A DNA stretch of 64,000 nucleotides from Pseudomonadota bacterium. Its GTDB lineage: Bacteria; Pseudomonadota; Alphaproteobacteria; Micropepsales; Micropepsaceae. The translations under genes and the position numbers were made by a program. The notes beneath the pieces are model-generated. The model was not told the DNA's origin. It did not search any database and worked only from the letters and a program-made list of their open reading frames with translations. The stretch covers positions 24,367-88,366 of the forward strand of contig JACQDN010000045.1 in NCBI GenBank assembly GCA_016201105.1, read 5' to 3'. Each line of letters starts with the position of its first letter. Positions within the stretch are counted from its first letter, which is position 1. Positions 34,248-42,363 of this stretch are shown piece by piece.

Positions 34248-35375
34248 ATGAATTTCGATTTTTCCGACGATCAGAAAATGCTGAAGGACCAGGCGCGCAA
34301 GTTCCTGGCCGAGAAATGCACTACCAAAACGGTGCGCAAAGTCTTCGAAAGCACCGCCGGTCACGACGCTGCGCTTTGGAAGCAAGTTGCGGAAATGGGT
34401 TGGACCGGAACGGCGATTCCGGAAAACTACGGTGGTCTCGGCCTTGGCTATCTCGAGCTGTGCGTTGTTGCGGAAGAACTTGGCCGCGCCCTCGCGCCTG
34501 TTCCCTTCGCGTCGACCGTCTATCTCTTCGCGGAAGCCGTTCTTGCGGCAGGCTCCGAAGAGCAGAAGCAGAAATATCTGCCCAAAATCGCCAGCGGCGA
34601 ATTGATCGGGACCTTCGCTCGCGCCGAAGGTCCAGGCGCAGTCATCCCAAAATCGATCCGCACCACCTTCAAAGGCGGCAAGCTCTCTGGAAAGAAGATC
34701 GCCGTTACCGACGGCATCGATGCGCAGGTCGCCGTCGTGCTGGCGCGTTCCTCGGACGAAGTCGGCGAGCGCGGGCTTTCCCTCGCGATCGTCGATCTGA
34801 AGGGCGCCGGCGTGAAACGCCGCGCGGAAGATTCGATCGATCCCTCCCGCAAGAATGCCGAACTCACCTTTGACAATGCAAGCGCCGAAGCGCTCGGAAA
34901 GCCGGGCGAGGCGTGGGGCAACACCTCGCGCGTTCTCGATCGGGCCGCCATCATGACGGCCTTTGAGCAAATTGGCGGCGCCGATGTTTGTCTGGCGATG
35001 GCGAAAGACTACGCGCTGACGCGCTACGCTTTCGGCCGCCAGATCGGTTCTTATCAGGCGATCAAGCACAAACTGGCGGACATGTACGTCTATAACGAGC
35101 TCGCGCGATCCAACGCCTATTATGGCGCCTGGGCGCTTCACACCAATGCGCGCGAGCTTCCGCTGGCGGCGGCGGCGGCGCGCGTCTCCGCCACGCAGGC
35201 CTTCGACTACGCGGCGAAGGAAAACACACAGACGCATGGCGGTATCGGCTTCACCTGGGAAGTCGATTGTCATCTTTTCTACAAGCGCTCGCGCCAGCTG
35301 GGCCTCGGGCTTGGTCCGCAGCGCACCTGGAAAGACAAACTCGTCACCGAACTCGAACTCTCCAACGCCGCCTGA
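34248..35375 (+). CDS. Acyl-CoA dehydrogenase, small subunit type
   Basis: A 375-residue FAD-dependent dehydrogenase. FDFSDDQKMLKDQARKFLAEK is the usual N-terminus, AIPENYGGLGLGYLELCVVAEELGRALAPVPF the middle helical block, and YAFGRQIGSYQAIKHKLADMYV the C-terminal domain. The catalytic base is expected at Glu in THGGIGFTWEVD. This subgroup (FadE-like, GGIGFTWE) commonly forms alpha2-beta2 heterotetramers with an adjacent partner, and the next gene fits that role. Beta-oxidation of an unusual acyl chain (sterol side chain, branched or aromatic acid) is possible; substrate unresolved. Confidence 0.92.
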   Translation: MNFDFSDDQKMLKDQARKFLAEKCTTKTVRKVFESTAGHDAALWKQVAEMGWTGTAIPENYGGLGLGYLELCVVAEELGRALAPVPFASTVYLFAEAVLAAGSEEQKQKYLPKIASGELIGTFARAEGPGAVIPKSIRTTFKGGKLSGKKIAVTDGIDAQVAVVLARSSDEVGERGLSLAIVDLKGAGVKRRAEDSIDPSRKNAELTFDNASAEALGKPGEAWGNTSRVLDRAAIMTAFEQIGGADVCLAMAKDYALTRYAFGRQIGSYQAIKHKLADMYVYNELARSNAYYGAWALHTNARELPLAAAAARVSATQAFDYAAKENTQTHGGIGFTWEVDCHLFYKRSRQLGLGLGPQRTWKDKLVTELELSNAA

Positions 35376-35401
35376 GCGCGCAGCGAAGAAGGAACACGCA
35401 A

Positions 35402-36643
35402 ATGGATTTCGAAGATACTGCAGAAGAAGCCGCCTTCCGCGCACAGGCGACTGCATGGCTCTCGGCGAACGCCAAGCCGCGCGGCAAGAAGTCGGCCGAC
35501 GACATGGCCGAGATGGAAAACGGCGCCGCCGCTGAAATGGCGGCCTCCAGGGCATGGCAGAAGAAGAAGGCCGAAGCCGGATACGCGCGCATCACCTGGC
35601 CCAAGGGCCAGGGCGGCATGGGCGGAACGCCGATGCAGTCGATCATCTTCGGTCAAACCGAATCCAAATTCGATGTTCCGAGCGGTGGTCCGTTCGCCAT
35701 CGGTCTTGGCATGTGCATCCCCACGCTGATGGCCTACGGCAACGAAGAGGCGAAAAAGCGCTATGTCGTTCCTGCCGTGCAGGGCGATGAGATCTGGTGC
35801 CAGCTGTTCTCCGAACCGGCCGGCGGATCCGACGTCGCGGGTCTTCGCACGCGCGCCGAAAAGAAAGGCGATGAGTGGGTCATCAACGGCCAGAAGATCT
35901 GGACGACCGGTGCGCAGTTTTCCGACTACGGCATTTTGCTGACGCGCACCGATCCCAACGTGCCAAAGCACAAGGGCCTGACGATGTTCTACATCGATAT
36001 GCACGATCCGGCGGTGGAAGTGCGTCCGATCAAACAGGCGTCCGGCGGCTCAGGCTTCAACGAAGTCTTCTTCACCGATCTTCGCGTGAAGGATTCTCAG
36101 CGCCTCGGCGAAGTGGGGCAGGGCTGGCAAGTCGCGCTTACCACGCTGATGCACGAACGTCTGGCGGTCGGCGGCGGCACCGGCAGCGGTCTCGACGTGA
36201 AAGAGCTGATGGCGCTCGCCCGCACGCTGGAGCTGGAAGACGGTCCTGCGATCAAGAATGCCAGCGTGCGCGAACGCATCGCCGACTGGTATGTGCGCTC
36301 TGCCGGTTTGAAGTATACGACCTACCGCACCATGACCGCGCTTTCCCGCGGTCAACAGCCGGGTCCGGAAGCTTCGATCGCCAAGATCGTGGTTGCCTCC
36401 AAGCTGCAGGACCTCGCGGCGTTCGGGATGGAGCTGGAAGGCGAAGCCGGATCGCTCAAGGGCGAAGACGCGCCCGCGCATGGTGCCTTCCAGATGGGCT
36501 GGATGTCGTCGCCCGGTCTTCGCATCGCCGGCGGCACCGACGAAATCCTGCGCAACATCATCGCCGAGCGTGTGCTCGGGCTGCCGCCGGACGTGCGCGT
36601 CGACAAGGACATGCCGTTCAACAAGATGCCGACAGGGCGCTGA
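35402..36643 (+). CDS. Acyl-CoA dehydrogenase, large subunit type
   Basis: A 413-residue partner subunit. It has WPKGQGGMGGTPMQSIIFGQTESKF, IWCQLFSEPAGGSDVAGLRTRAEKKGDEWVINGQKIWTTGA (FAD and substrate contact) and GLRIAGGTDEILRNIIAERVLGLPPD at the C-terminus. ATG 35402 lies 26 bp after the stop of the small subunit, with GAAGAAGG upstream; the longer track ORF overlaps that gene in another frame. Together with the preceding subunit it probably forms a heteromeric acyl-CoA dehydrogenase feeding electrons to ETF. Confidence 0.92.
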   Translation: MDFEDTAEEAAFRAQATAWLSANAKPRGKKSADDMAEMENGAAAEMAASRAWQKKKAEAGYARITWPKGQGGMGGTPMQSIIFGQTESKFDVPSGGPFAIGLGMCIPTLMAYGNEEAKKRYVVPAVQGDEIWCQLFSEPAGGSDVAGLRTRAEKKGDEWVINGQKIWTTGAQFSDYGILLTRTDPNVPKHKGLTMFYIDMHDPAVEVRPIKQASGGSGFNEVFFTDLRVKDSQRLGEVGQGWQVALTTLMHERLAVGGGTGSGLDVKELMALARTLELEDGPAIKNASVRERIADWYVRSAGLKYTTYRTMTALSRGQQPGPEASIAKIVVASKLQDLAAFGMELEGEAGSLKGEDAPAHGAFQMGWMSSPGLRIAGGTDEILRNIIAERVLGLPPDVRVDKDMPFNKMPTGR

Positions 36644-36648
36644 AAAAA

Positions 36649-36704
36649 TACCTCCCCCGCGTGCGGGGGAGGGCGAAATGCGAAAGCATTTCGGGTAGGG
36701 GTAA
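36649..36704. repeat. Half-copy of hairpin repeat family A
   Basis: CCTCCCCCGCGTGCGGGGGAGG forms a perfect hairpin, followed by a second, AAATGCGAAAGCATTT, and GGGTAGGGG. It equals one arm of the full elements. It lies between the dehydrogenase stop and the VOC gene start. Confidence 0.75.
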
Positions 36705-36708
36705 TTGA

Positions 36709-37098
36709 ATGGCGCTGGAGGCCCTCGAGCACTACACGATCCAATGCGTGGACCTTGAGGGCACGCGCGATTTTTATCGCGATGTGCTGGGGTTGACGGA
36801 TGGCTTTCGCCCTAAGCTCGCTTTTCCCGGCTACTGGCTTTACTGCGGCGACGTGCCGGTGGTGCATCTTTTGGGCGCCGACGGCGCGCTGCCCGAAAAC
36901 AGCCATGCCGAACCGGGTGGCGACACGGGCGCGTTGGATCACATCGCCTTTCGTGGCAGCGATGCCCAGGCCACGATTGCGAGATTGAAGCAGCACGGCC
37001 TTGCGTTTCGGGAAAACCAGATCCGCGATATCGCCCTGCATCAGGTCTTCGTGCGCGACCCCAATGGCATTATGGTCGAGATGAATTTTCGTGGGTAA
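36709..37098 (+). CDS. VOC-superfamily protein (glyoxalase/dioxygenase-like)
   Basis: A 129-residue single-domain vicinal-oxygen-chelate protein. LEHYTIQCVDLEGTRDFYRDVLGL is the first half motif, with a metal His near residue 7. TGALDHIAFRGSDAQATIARLKQHGL supplies the second His, and PNGIMVEMNF the terminal Glu. All three metal ligands look present, so it may be an active metalloenzyme as a dimer. It is downstream of the acyl-CoA dehydrogenases and may work on the same substrate. Function not assigned. Confidence 0.88.
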   Translation: MALEALEHYTIQCVDLEGTRDFYRDVLGLTDGFRPKLAFPGYWLYCGDVPVVHLLGADGALPENSHAEPGGDTGALDHIAFRGSDAQATIARLKQHGLAFRENQIRDIALHQVFVRDPNGIMVEMNFRG

Positions 37099-37176
37099 TG
37101 GAAACGAATGGCGAGTAGCGAATAGAGAAAACAGCTTTGCATTCGCCACTCGCGTAACAAACAACTGGAGGAAGAA

Positions 37177-37545
37177 ATGATCGGCTACGTCACAATCGGC
37201 ACCAACAACTTGGAAAAGTCGAAGGCCTTCTACGACGCGCTGCTCGCCGAACTGGGCGGCAAGCGGGCGTTCGCAAGCGACCGCATGCAGGGTTATTCCA
37301 ACGGCCAAGGCCCGATGGTGGCGATCTGCACGCCTTACGACGGCAAGGCGGCCCAGCCGGGCAACGGCAATATGGTGTCGCTGGCCGCGCCGGATCGCCC
37401 GACGGTGGATAAAGTGCATGCCAAAGCCATGTCGTTGGGTGCGAAAGACGAAGGCGCCCCGGGCGAGCGCATGCCGACGTTCTACGGCGCCTATTTCCGT
37501 GACCCCGACGGCAACAAGTTCTGCGTCTTCAAGTCGGGCAAGTGA
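37177..37545 (+). CDS. VOC-superfamily protein
   Basis: A 122-residue VOC protein: MIGYVTIGTNNLEKSKAFYDALLAELGGKR, then GNMVSLAAPDRPTVDKVHAKAMSLGAKDEGAPGER and AYFRDPDGNKFCVFKSGK. The N-terminal metal His of the fold is replaced (GYVTIG), so it may be a non-catalytic or differently liganded member. GGAGGAAG precedes the ATG. It overlaps the DUF1289 gene by GTGA. Confidence 0.88.
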   Translation: MIGYVTIGTNNLEKSKAFYDALLAELGGKRAFASDRMQGYSNGQGPMVAICTPYDGKAAQPGNGNMVSLAAPDRPTVDKVHAKAMSLGAKDEGAPGERMPTFYGAYFRDPDGNKFCVFKSGK

Positions 37546-37754
37546 TCGAGACGCCCTGCATCAAAGTTTGCACCATGGACGCCGCATCCGGTCTCTGCAC
37601 CGGGTGCGGCCGGTCGCTCGATGAGATTGCCAGATGGGGCGGCATGAGCGATCGGGAGCGTGCGGAGATCATGCGCGTGCTGCCACAGCGGACCAGATCT
37701 TCAAACCAAAACAAACCTGTCATCCCCGGCGAGCTTCGCCCGCGCAGCGGGTGA
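37542..37754 (+). CDS. DUF1289 cysteine-rich small protein
   Basis: A 70-residue protein with the DUF1289 core TPCIKVCTMDAASGLCTGCGRSLDEIARWGGMSDRERAEIM: four cysteines (C-x3-C-x8-C-x2-C), likely binding Fe-S or zinc. The GTG start overlaps the VOC stop. The core ends near residue 47; the last 20 residues read into the family-B repeat at 37718, so the natural C-terminus has been extended by that repeat. Confidence 0.85.
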   Translation: MIETPCIKVCTMDAASGLCTGCGRSLDEIARWGGMSDRERAEIMRVLPQRTRSSNQNKPVIPGELRPRSG

Positions 37755-37776
37755 AGCGAGGTCAAGGGGATGACAA
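37718..37776. repeat. Palindromic intergenic repeat, family B (diverged)
   Basis: TGTCATCCCCGGCGAGCTTCG and TGAAGCGAGGTCAAGGGGATGACA form an imperfect inverted repeat. It encodes the tail of the DUF1289 ORF. The 270 bp between it and cobA show no gene I trust; a 15-codon hydrophobic ORF (MALLMVAAATMLFAI) at about 38000-38047 is the only coding-like trace. Confidence 0.6.
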
Positions 37777-38044
37777 ATGAGTTTGATTTCGCACTCGCAA
37801 GCGTCACTCTTTACATAAATTTGTCGCGTATCCGTGTGTTTTGCTGAACACGCTCTTAAAGCGACTCGATTTATCGTTTACGCACCGCGCGATCAGGGGT
37901 GGGTTTTTTGTACTATTCCGGCCACACGCAATACGCCAGAAGTCCGTTTCCCGCAGTCTATCGGCGGCGGCGGAGAAAACTTCCGTTCTGGATACCGTGT
38001 ATGGCGCTGCTTATGGTGGCTGCAGCGACGATGCTCTTCGCGAT

Positions 38045-38926
38045 TTAACCGGCCTTGTTCAGCACGCCACGCTTCAACGGATCGGGATCGAGCAATTTCC
38101 CCGTCATCGCGCCGAGCCAATCCAGTCCTTCGCGCAGTTTCACGTTCTCGCCGATCACAAGAATGGCCGGTGCGCTGCTTTCATTCGCGACCCGGCCCAG
38201 TTCTCCCAGCGTGGTCACGCGCACATTCTGCTTGACGAAGGTCGCGTCGCTGACGATGGCGGCAGGCTCGCTCGCGTGGCGGCCGCCTTCGATCAGTTTC
38301 GCCGCGATCTCTTCGGCATGGGCGAGCGCCATATACAGCACGATGGTGGGCGAACCCTTTGCCATCGCGTTCCAGTCGAGCTTCGGCACGCCGCCGTCCA
38401 CGTCGTGCCCGGTGACGAACGTCACCACGTGATTGGTGTCGCGATGGGTGACGGGAATGCCCGCGTAAGCAAGACCGCCGATGCCGGCCGTCACGCCCGG
38501 CACGATGCGAAAGGGAATGGAGGCGCGCGCCAGCGCGAGGGCCTCTTCGCCGCCGCGCCCGAACACAAAGGGATCGCCGCCCTTCAAGCGCAGCACCCGC
38601 AAGCCCTTGCTTGCGCGTGAAATCAGCGTACCGGAAATATCGCCTTGCTTGGCGGATGCCGCGCCGCGCCGCTTGCCGGCAAAAGCGACCTCCGCGCCGG
38701 GCCGCGCGAATTGGAGCAAGGTCTCGTTGGCGAGCGCGTCATAAAGAATGACATCGGCCTCTGCGATCGCGTGCAGGCCCAGGGCGGTGATCAGTCCCGG
38801 ATCGCCGGGACCGGCACCGGCCAGCCACACCCAGCCTTTGTCGAAAGAAGGCAGGGCCAACGCATCCGCCAGCCGCTGCATGGCGGCGCGATCGGCAAAA
38901 TTTCCAGGAGTTGCCTTGGATTCCAT
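38045..38926 (-). CDS. cobA: Uroporphyrinogen-III C-methyltransferase
   Basis: A 293-residue SAM-dependent tetrapyrrole methylase. VWLAGAGPGDPGLITALGLHAIAEADVILYDALAN is the N-terminal signature, VLRLKGGDPFVFGRGGEEALAL the SAM loop, and VPGVTAGIGGLAYAGIPVTHRD the second signature. It converts uroporphyrinogen III to precorrin-2, the shared precursor of siroheme and cobalamin. About 30 N-terminal residues precede the domain. No dehydrogenase/ferrochelatase domain is fused, unlike CysG. Siroheme is required by NirB encoded in this window, so it probably serves nitrite or sulfite reduction. Confidence 0.93.
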   Translation of the reverse strand: MESKATPGNFADRAAMQRLADALALPSFDKGWVWLAGAGPGDPGLITALGLHAIAEADVILYDALANETLLQFARPGAEVAFAGKRRGAASAKQGDISGTLISRASKGLRVLRLKGGDPFVFGRGGEEALALARASIPFRIVPGVTAGIGGLAYAGIPVTHRDTNHVVTFVTGHDVDGGVPKLDWNAMAKGSPTIVLYMALAHAEEIAAKLIEGGRHASEPAAIVSDATFVKQNVRVTTLGELGRVANESSAPAILVIGENVKLREGLDWLGAMTGKLLDPDPLKRGVLNKAG

Positions 38927-39061
38927 TTCACATTCTCAAACCGTAGAAGCAATTATATCACATATGTCACAGGGGAAAACGATAGACGATTTCCAGCGTG
39001 AATCTCAGGAAGCGCGCGACTTTTTCCGGAGCCACCGGTTATAGAAGTCCGCCACTCCAGA

Positions 39062-40570
39062 ATGTCTTCCATGCCTCAAAAGCCTCGCAGCGGCCTGAAG
39101 CCGAACACGCTCGACTACGAAACCCTGCCGCTCGTCACCGCGAACGGCTTTCGCGAATACGACGCGCGCTGGCTGTTCGGCAAAGAGATCAATCTGCTGG
39201 GCGTGCAGGCGCTGGGCCTTGGGCTTGGCACCTATTTCCACGAGCTGGGCGTGCGCCCGCGCGTTGCGACGGGGCACGACTACCGCTCCTATTCGCTCTC
39301 CATCAAGCAGGCGCTGGTGCTCGGGCTGATGAATGCGGGCTGCGAAGTGGTGGACATCGGGCTTGCCACCACGCCGATGGCGTACTTCGCGCAATTCGCG
39401 CTCGATTGCCCGTGCGTGGCGATGGTGACGGCGAGCCACAACGAGAATGGCTGGACCGGCGTGAAGATGGGCGCGAATCGTCCTCTCACCTTCGGTCCCG
39501 ACGAGATCAACCGCCTGAAAGCGATCGTGCTCGGCGGCGAAGGCAAGGCGCACGCCGGCGGAAGCTATACGGCGATCGAAAATTTCCGCGAGCCCTATCT
39601 CGAAGAGCTGTCTGGCGGACACAAGCTGTCGCGCAAAATCAAAGTCGCGGTCGCCTGCGGCAACGGCACGGCGGGTCCGTTCGGTCCGGAAGCGTTGCGC
39701 CGCATCGGCGCCGACGTGATCGAGGTCAATTGCGATCTCGACTACAATTTTCCCAACTACAATCCCAACACCGAAGATTTGCACATGCTGCACGCCATGG
39801 CGGATGCCGTGCGCGAGACCGGCGCGGAATTGTGCCTGGGCTTCGACGCCGACGGCGATCGCTGCGGCGTAGTGGACGACAAAGGCGAGGAAATCTTCGC
39901 CGACAAAGTGGGCGTGCTGCTGGCCCGCGATCTTTCCGTCCGTTTTCCCAATGCCAAATTCGTGGCCGACGTCAAATCCACCGGCATCTTCGAGATCGAT
40001 CCGGTGCTGAAAAAAAACGGCGCCACGACCGACTACTGGAAGACCGGCCATTCCTACATCAAGAGCCGCACCACCGAGCTGAACGCGCTCGCGGGCTTCG
40101 AGAAGAGCGGACATTACTTCTTCCGCCCGCCCATCGGCCGCGGCTATGACGACGGCATCGTCGCCGGCATCGCGGTGCTGGAAATGCTCGACCGCGCCAA
40201 AGGCCGGAAGATGAGCGAACTCGTCGCCGATCTGCCCAAGACCTGGGGCTCGCCGACCATGGCGCCCTTCTGTCCGGACGACAAAAAATATTCCGTCGTC
40301 GCCGCGCTGACGAAGGAATATGAGAACGCCAAGGCGAAGGGCGAGAAAATCCTCGGCCAGGCCATCGTGCGCCTCATCACCGTGAACGGCGTGCGCGTGG
40401 TGCTGGAAGACGGAACCTGGGGCCTGGTGCGCGCCTCCTCCAACAAGCCTTCGCTCGTCGTCGTCGTCGAAAGCCCCAAATCGGAAGCCAACATGCGCGC
40501 CATGTTCGCCGATCTCGACGCGCGGCTGAAGAAGCACCCGGAAATCGGCGAATACGACCAGAAGATTTGA
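39062..40570 (+). CDS. Phosphomannomutase/phosphoglucomutase
   Basis: A 502-residue alpha-D-phosphohexomutase. The phosphoserine loop is TASHNENGWTGVKMG with S125. The magnesium loop is DADGDR (262-267), the sugar loop near GFEKSGHYFF, and the phosphate loop near NGVRVVLEDGTWGLVRASSNKPSLVV. It interconverts hexose 1- and 6-phosphates for surface polysaccharide or cell-wall precursors. ATG 39062 or 39071 could start it. It is a single-gene unit between a divergent cobA and the CDGSH gene. Confidence 0.92.
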   Translation: MSSMPQKPRSGLKPNTLDYETLPLVTANGFREYDARWLFGKEINLLGVQALGLGLGTYFHELGVRPRVATGHDYRSYSLSIKQALVLGLMNAGCEVVDIGLATTPMAYFAQFALDCPCVAMVTASHNENGWTGVKMGANRPLTFGPDEINRLKAIVLGGEGKAHAGGSYTAIENFREPYLEELSGGHKLSRKIKVAVACGNGTAGPFGPEALRRIGADVIEVNCDLDYNFPNYNPNTEDLHMLHAMADAVRETGAELCLGFDADGDRCGVVDDKGEEIFADKVGVLLARDLSVRFPNAKFVADVKSTGIFEIDPVLKKNGATTDYWKTGHSYIKSRTTELNALAGFEKSGHYFFRPPIGRGYDDGIVAGIAVLEMLDRAKGRKMSELVADLPKTWGSPTMAPFCPDDKKYSVVAALTKEYENAKAKGEKILGQAIVRLITVNGVRVVLEDGTWGLVRASSNKPSLVVVVESPKSEANMRAMFADLDARLKKHPEIGEYDQKI

Positions 40571-40597
40571 ACGTCTTTTCCAGAGTTCCCCTCCCAG

Positions 40598-40679
40598 CCG
40601 TCATCGCCCGGCTTGTCCGGGCGACCCATCTTCGTGTGAAAATAAGAAGATGGGTCACCCGCATTCGCGGGTGATGACG
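40598..40679. repeat. Palindromic intergenic repeat, family B (diverged)
   Basis: CCGTCATCGCCCGGCTTGTCCGGGCGACCCATCTT pairs with AAGATGGGTCACCCGCATTCGCGGGTGATGACG across a short loop, giving a long branched hairpin. It is placed between the mutase stop and the CDGSH start and might end the mutase transcript. Confidence 0.7.
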
Positions 40680-40717
40680 AACTATTGTAGATTAGGCAAT
40701 TCCTTGAGGACCCGCGC

Positions 40718-41371
40718 ATGGCTCATATCGAAGAATACAAAGGTAAACGCATCGTCATCCGCAACAATGCGCGGCGCTGCATTCATTCGCGTCATTGCGT
40801 GCTCAACACGCCCGAAGTCTTCGTCCCCAATGTCGATGGCCCCTGGATTCATCCCGATGCGGCCGCGGCGGAAGCGGCCATCGCGACGGTCGTCAAATGC
40901 CCCTCCGGCGCGCTGACCTACGAACCCGCCGACGATTCTGTGACCGCGGAAAAACCGCCCGGCGTGAACACGGTGCGGGTGTGGGAAGACGGTCCGCTCG
41001 CTTTCCTCGCCGAGCTCGACGTCAACGGCGACAAATCCACCTTCCGCGCCACGCTCTGCCGCTGCGGGAAATCCAACCACAAGCCGTTCTGCGACAAAAT
41101 GCATGTGAAGGCCGGCTTCAAGGCAACCGGCGAGCCGGCCTCCAAAGAGGTCGCAACGCTGGCCACGCGCAACGGACCGCTCAAAGTGACGCCGACGAAA
41201 AACGGCCCGTTGCACGTCACGGGCGCATTGGAAGTCTGCACCGCGAGTGGCCGCACGGTCCTGCGCGATGTGGAGATGTGGCTCTGCCGTTGCGGTCACT
41301 CCAACGACAAACCGTTCTGCGACGGCAGCCACGAGAAAGTGGGATTCATCGCGCCGGGAGTGGAGGAGTGA
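40718..41371 (+). CDS. Double-CDGSH iron-sulfur protein with Fer4_19-type N-terminus
   Basis: A 217-residue protein with three Fe-S modules. Residues about 1-70 resemble Fer4_19/DUF1271, with cysteines C21, C27 and C61 (RRCIHSRHC, VKCPSGAL). Then come two CDGSH domains: C114, C116, C125, H129 (CRCGKSNHKPFCDKMH) and C190, C192, C201, H205 (CRCGHSNDKPFCDGSH). Each CDGSH site should hold a redox-active, labile [2Fe-2S] cluster. The first site has CDKMH where the consensus is CDGSH. Role in electron transfer or cluster handling is likely but not proven. Confidence 0.9.
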   Translation: MAHIEEYKGKRIVIRNNARRCIHSRHCVLNTPEVFVPNVDGPWIHPDAAAAEAAIATVVKCPSGALTYEPADDSVTAEKPPGVNTVRVWEDGPLAFLAELDVNGDKSTFRATLCRCGKSNHKPFCDKMHVKAGFKATGEPASKEVATLATRNGPLKVTPTKNGPLHVTGALEVCTASGRTVLRDVEMWLCRCGHSNDKPFCDGSHEKVGFIAPGVEE

Positions 41372-41392
41372 CTCTCCAAAATTCAAAATAAG

Positions 41393-41503
41393 TCCGTCAT
41401 GGCCGCCCTCGTGGCGGCCACCCATGATCTCGATGCTGCAAGATAGTGCGGAATTGTTCGGCAGAGGTGTTCATGGGTGGCCGGGACAAGCCCGGCCATG
41501 ACG
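41393..41503. repeat. Palindromic intergenic repeat, family B
   Basis: GTCCGTCATGGCCGCCCTCG on the left and GACAAGCCCGGCCATGACGA on the right, with an inner inverted pair (GGCCACCCATGA / TCATGGGTGGCC). It closely resembles the 15297 copy at both ends. It sits between convergent genes. Confidence 0.75.
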
Positions 41504-41526
41504 AGATAATTGAAATGTTTTCTTGC

Positions 41527-42363
41527 TCAACCCAGCGCGTCGTAGAACATCCGCGCGGCGGTGATTGCGATGAATCCCGCAAACACCATGCGCAAGCGCC
41601 GGCGGTCCATCGTATGCGCCATGTGCGCACCGAAGGGGGCAGCAAAGAACGACACGGGCGCGATGAGCAGAAACCCCAAGACATTCACATAGCCGAACGA
41701 ATAGGGCGGCAGATGCGCGACGCCCCAGCCCGCGATGATCGAGCCGATGGTGCCTGGAATGGAGATGATGGCGCCGAACGCCGACGCCGTTCCCACCGCG
41801 CGGTGGATCGGCACGCCGCACAAAGTCATCGCCGGCACGCCCACGGTTCCGCCGCCGATCCCCATCATGGTGGAGACGCCGCCGATGCCGGCCGGCAGCA
41901 GAAAGCGCCCGAGCCCGGTCGGCAGATGATCCGAAATCCGCTTCGTTTCACCCCAGAACGCGAAATGAATCGCGACCGGCAGTGCGACGCTGGCGAAGAA
42001 CAGCGCCAGCCACTGCCCGCGCGCGATGCCTGCCAGCGCGCTTCCGATCAAGACGCCGATCACCATCGGGGCGACCCAGCGCCTCAGCAGCTCCCAATCC
42101 ACCGCGCCTTTCTTGTTGTGCGCGCTGAGCGAGGAGAACGAGGTGGGGATGATGGTGGCGAGCGAGGTGCCGACCGCGATGTGCATGCGGATATTCTCGT
42201 CGACGCCGAGCAGAGCGAGCACGTGATAGAGCACCGGCACCACCACGATGCCGCCGCCGACGCCCAGCATGCCGGCGACCAAGCCGCCGACGACGCCCGC
42301 GATGACGAGGCCGAGCGCGAAGGTGCCGAGTTCGCCGGCCGGTGCGTAGCCTAGAAAATCCAT
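41527..42363 (-). CDS. TSUP/TauE-SafE-family membrane permease
   Basis: A 278-residue multi-pass protein with about eight membrane segments. Each half carries the family glycine motif: GGLVAGMLGVGGGIVVVPVLYHV and STMMGIGGGTVGVPAMTLCGVPIHRAVGTASAFG. Members move sulfite, sulfoacetate, or other small organosulfur or organic anions. ATG 42363 shares one base with the dusA stop (TGATG), so it is probably translated with dusA. Substrate unknown. Confidence 0.9.
   Translation of the reverse strand: MDFLGYAPAGELGTFALGLVIAGVVGGLVAGMLGVGGGIVVVPVLYHVLALLGVDENIRMHIAVGTSLATIIPTSFSSLSAHNKKGAVDWELLRRWVAPMVIGVLIGSALAGIARGQWLALFFASVALPVAIHFAFWGETKRISDHLPTGLGRFLLPAGIGGVSTMMGIGGGTVGVPAMTLCGVPIHRAVGTASAFGAIISIPGTIGSIIAGWGVAHLPPYSFGYVNVLGFLLIAPVSFFAAPFGAHMAHTMDRRRLRMVFAGFIAITAARMFYDALG

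Noticed and set aside
37834-38235. 133-aa plus-strand ORF over the cobA end
   Set aside because: Mostly antisense to cobA, arginine-rich, no motif, no ribosome-binding site.
39005-40537. 510-aa minus-strand ORF
   Set aside because: Antisense to the phosphohexomutase, which has all catalytic loops.
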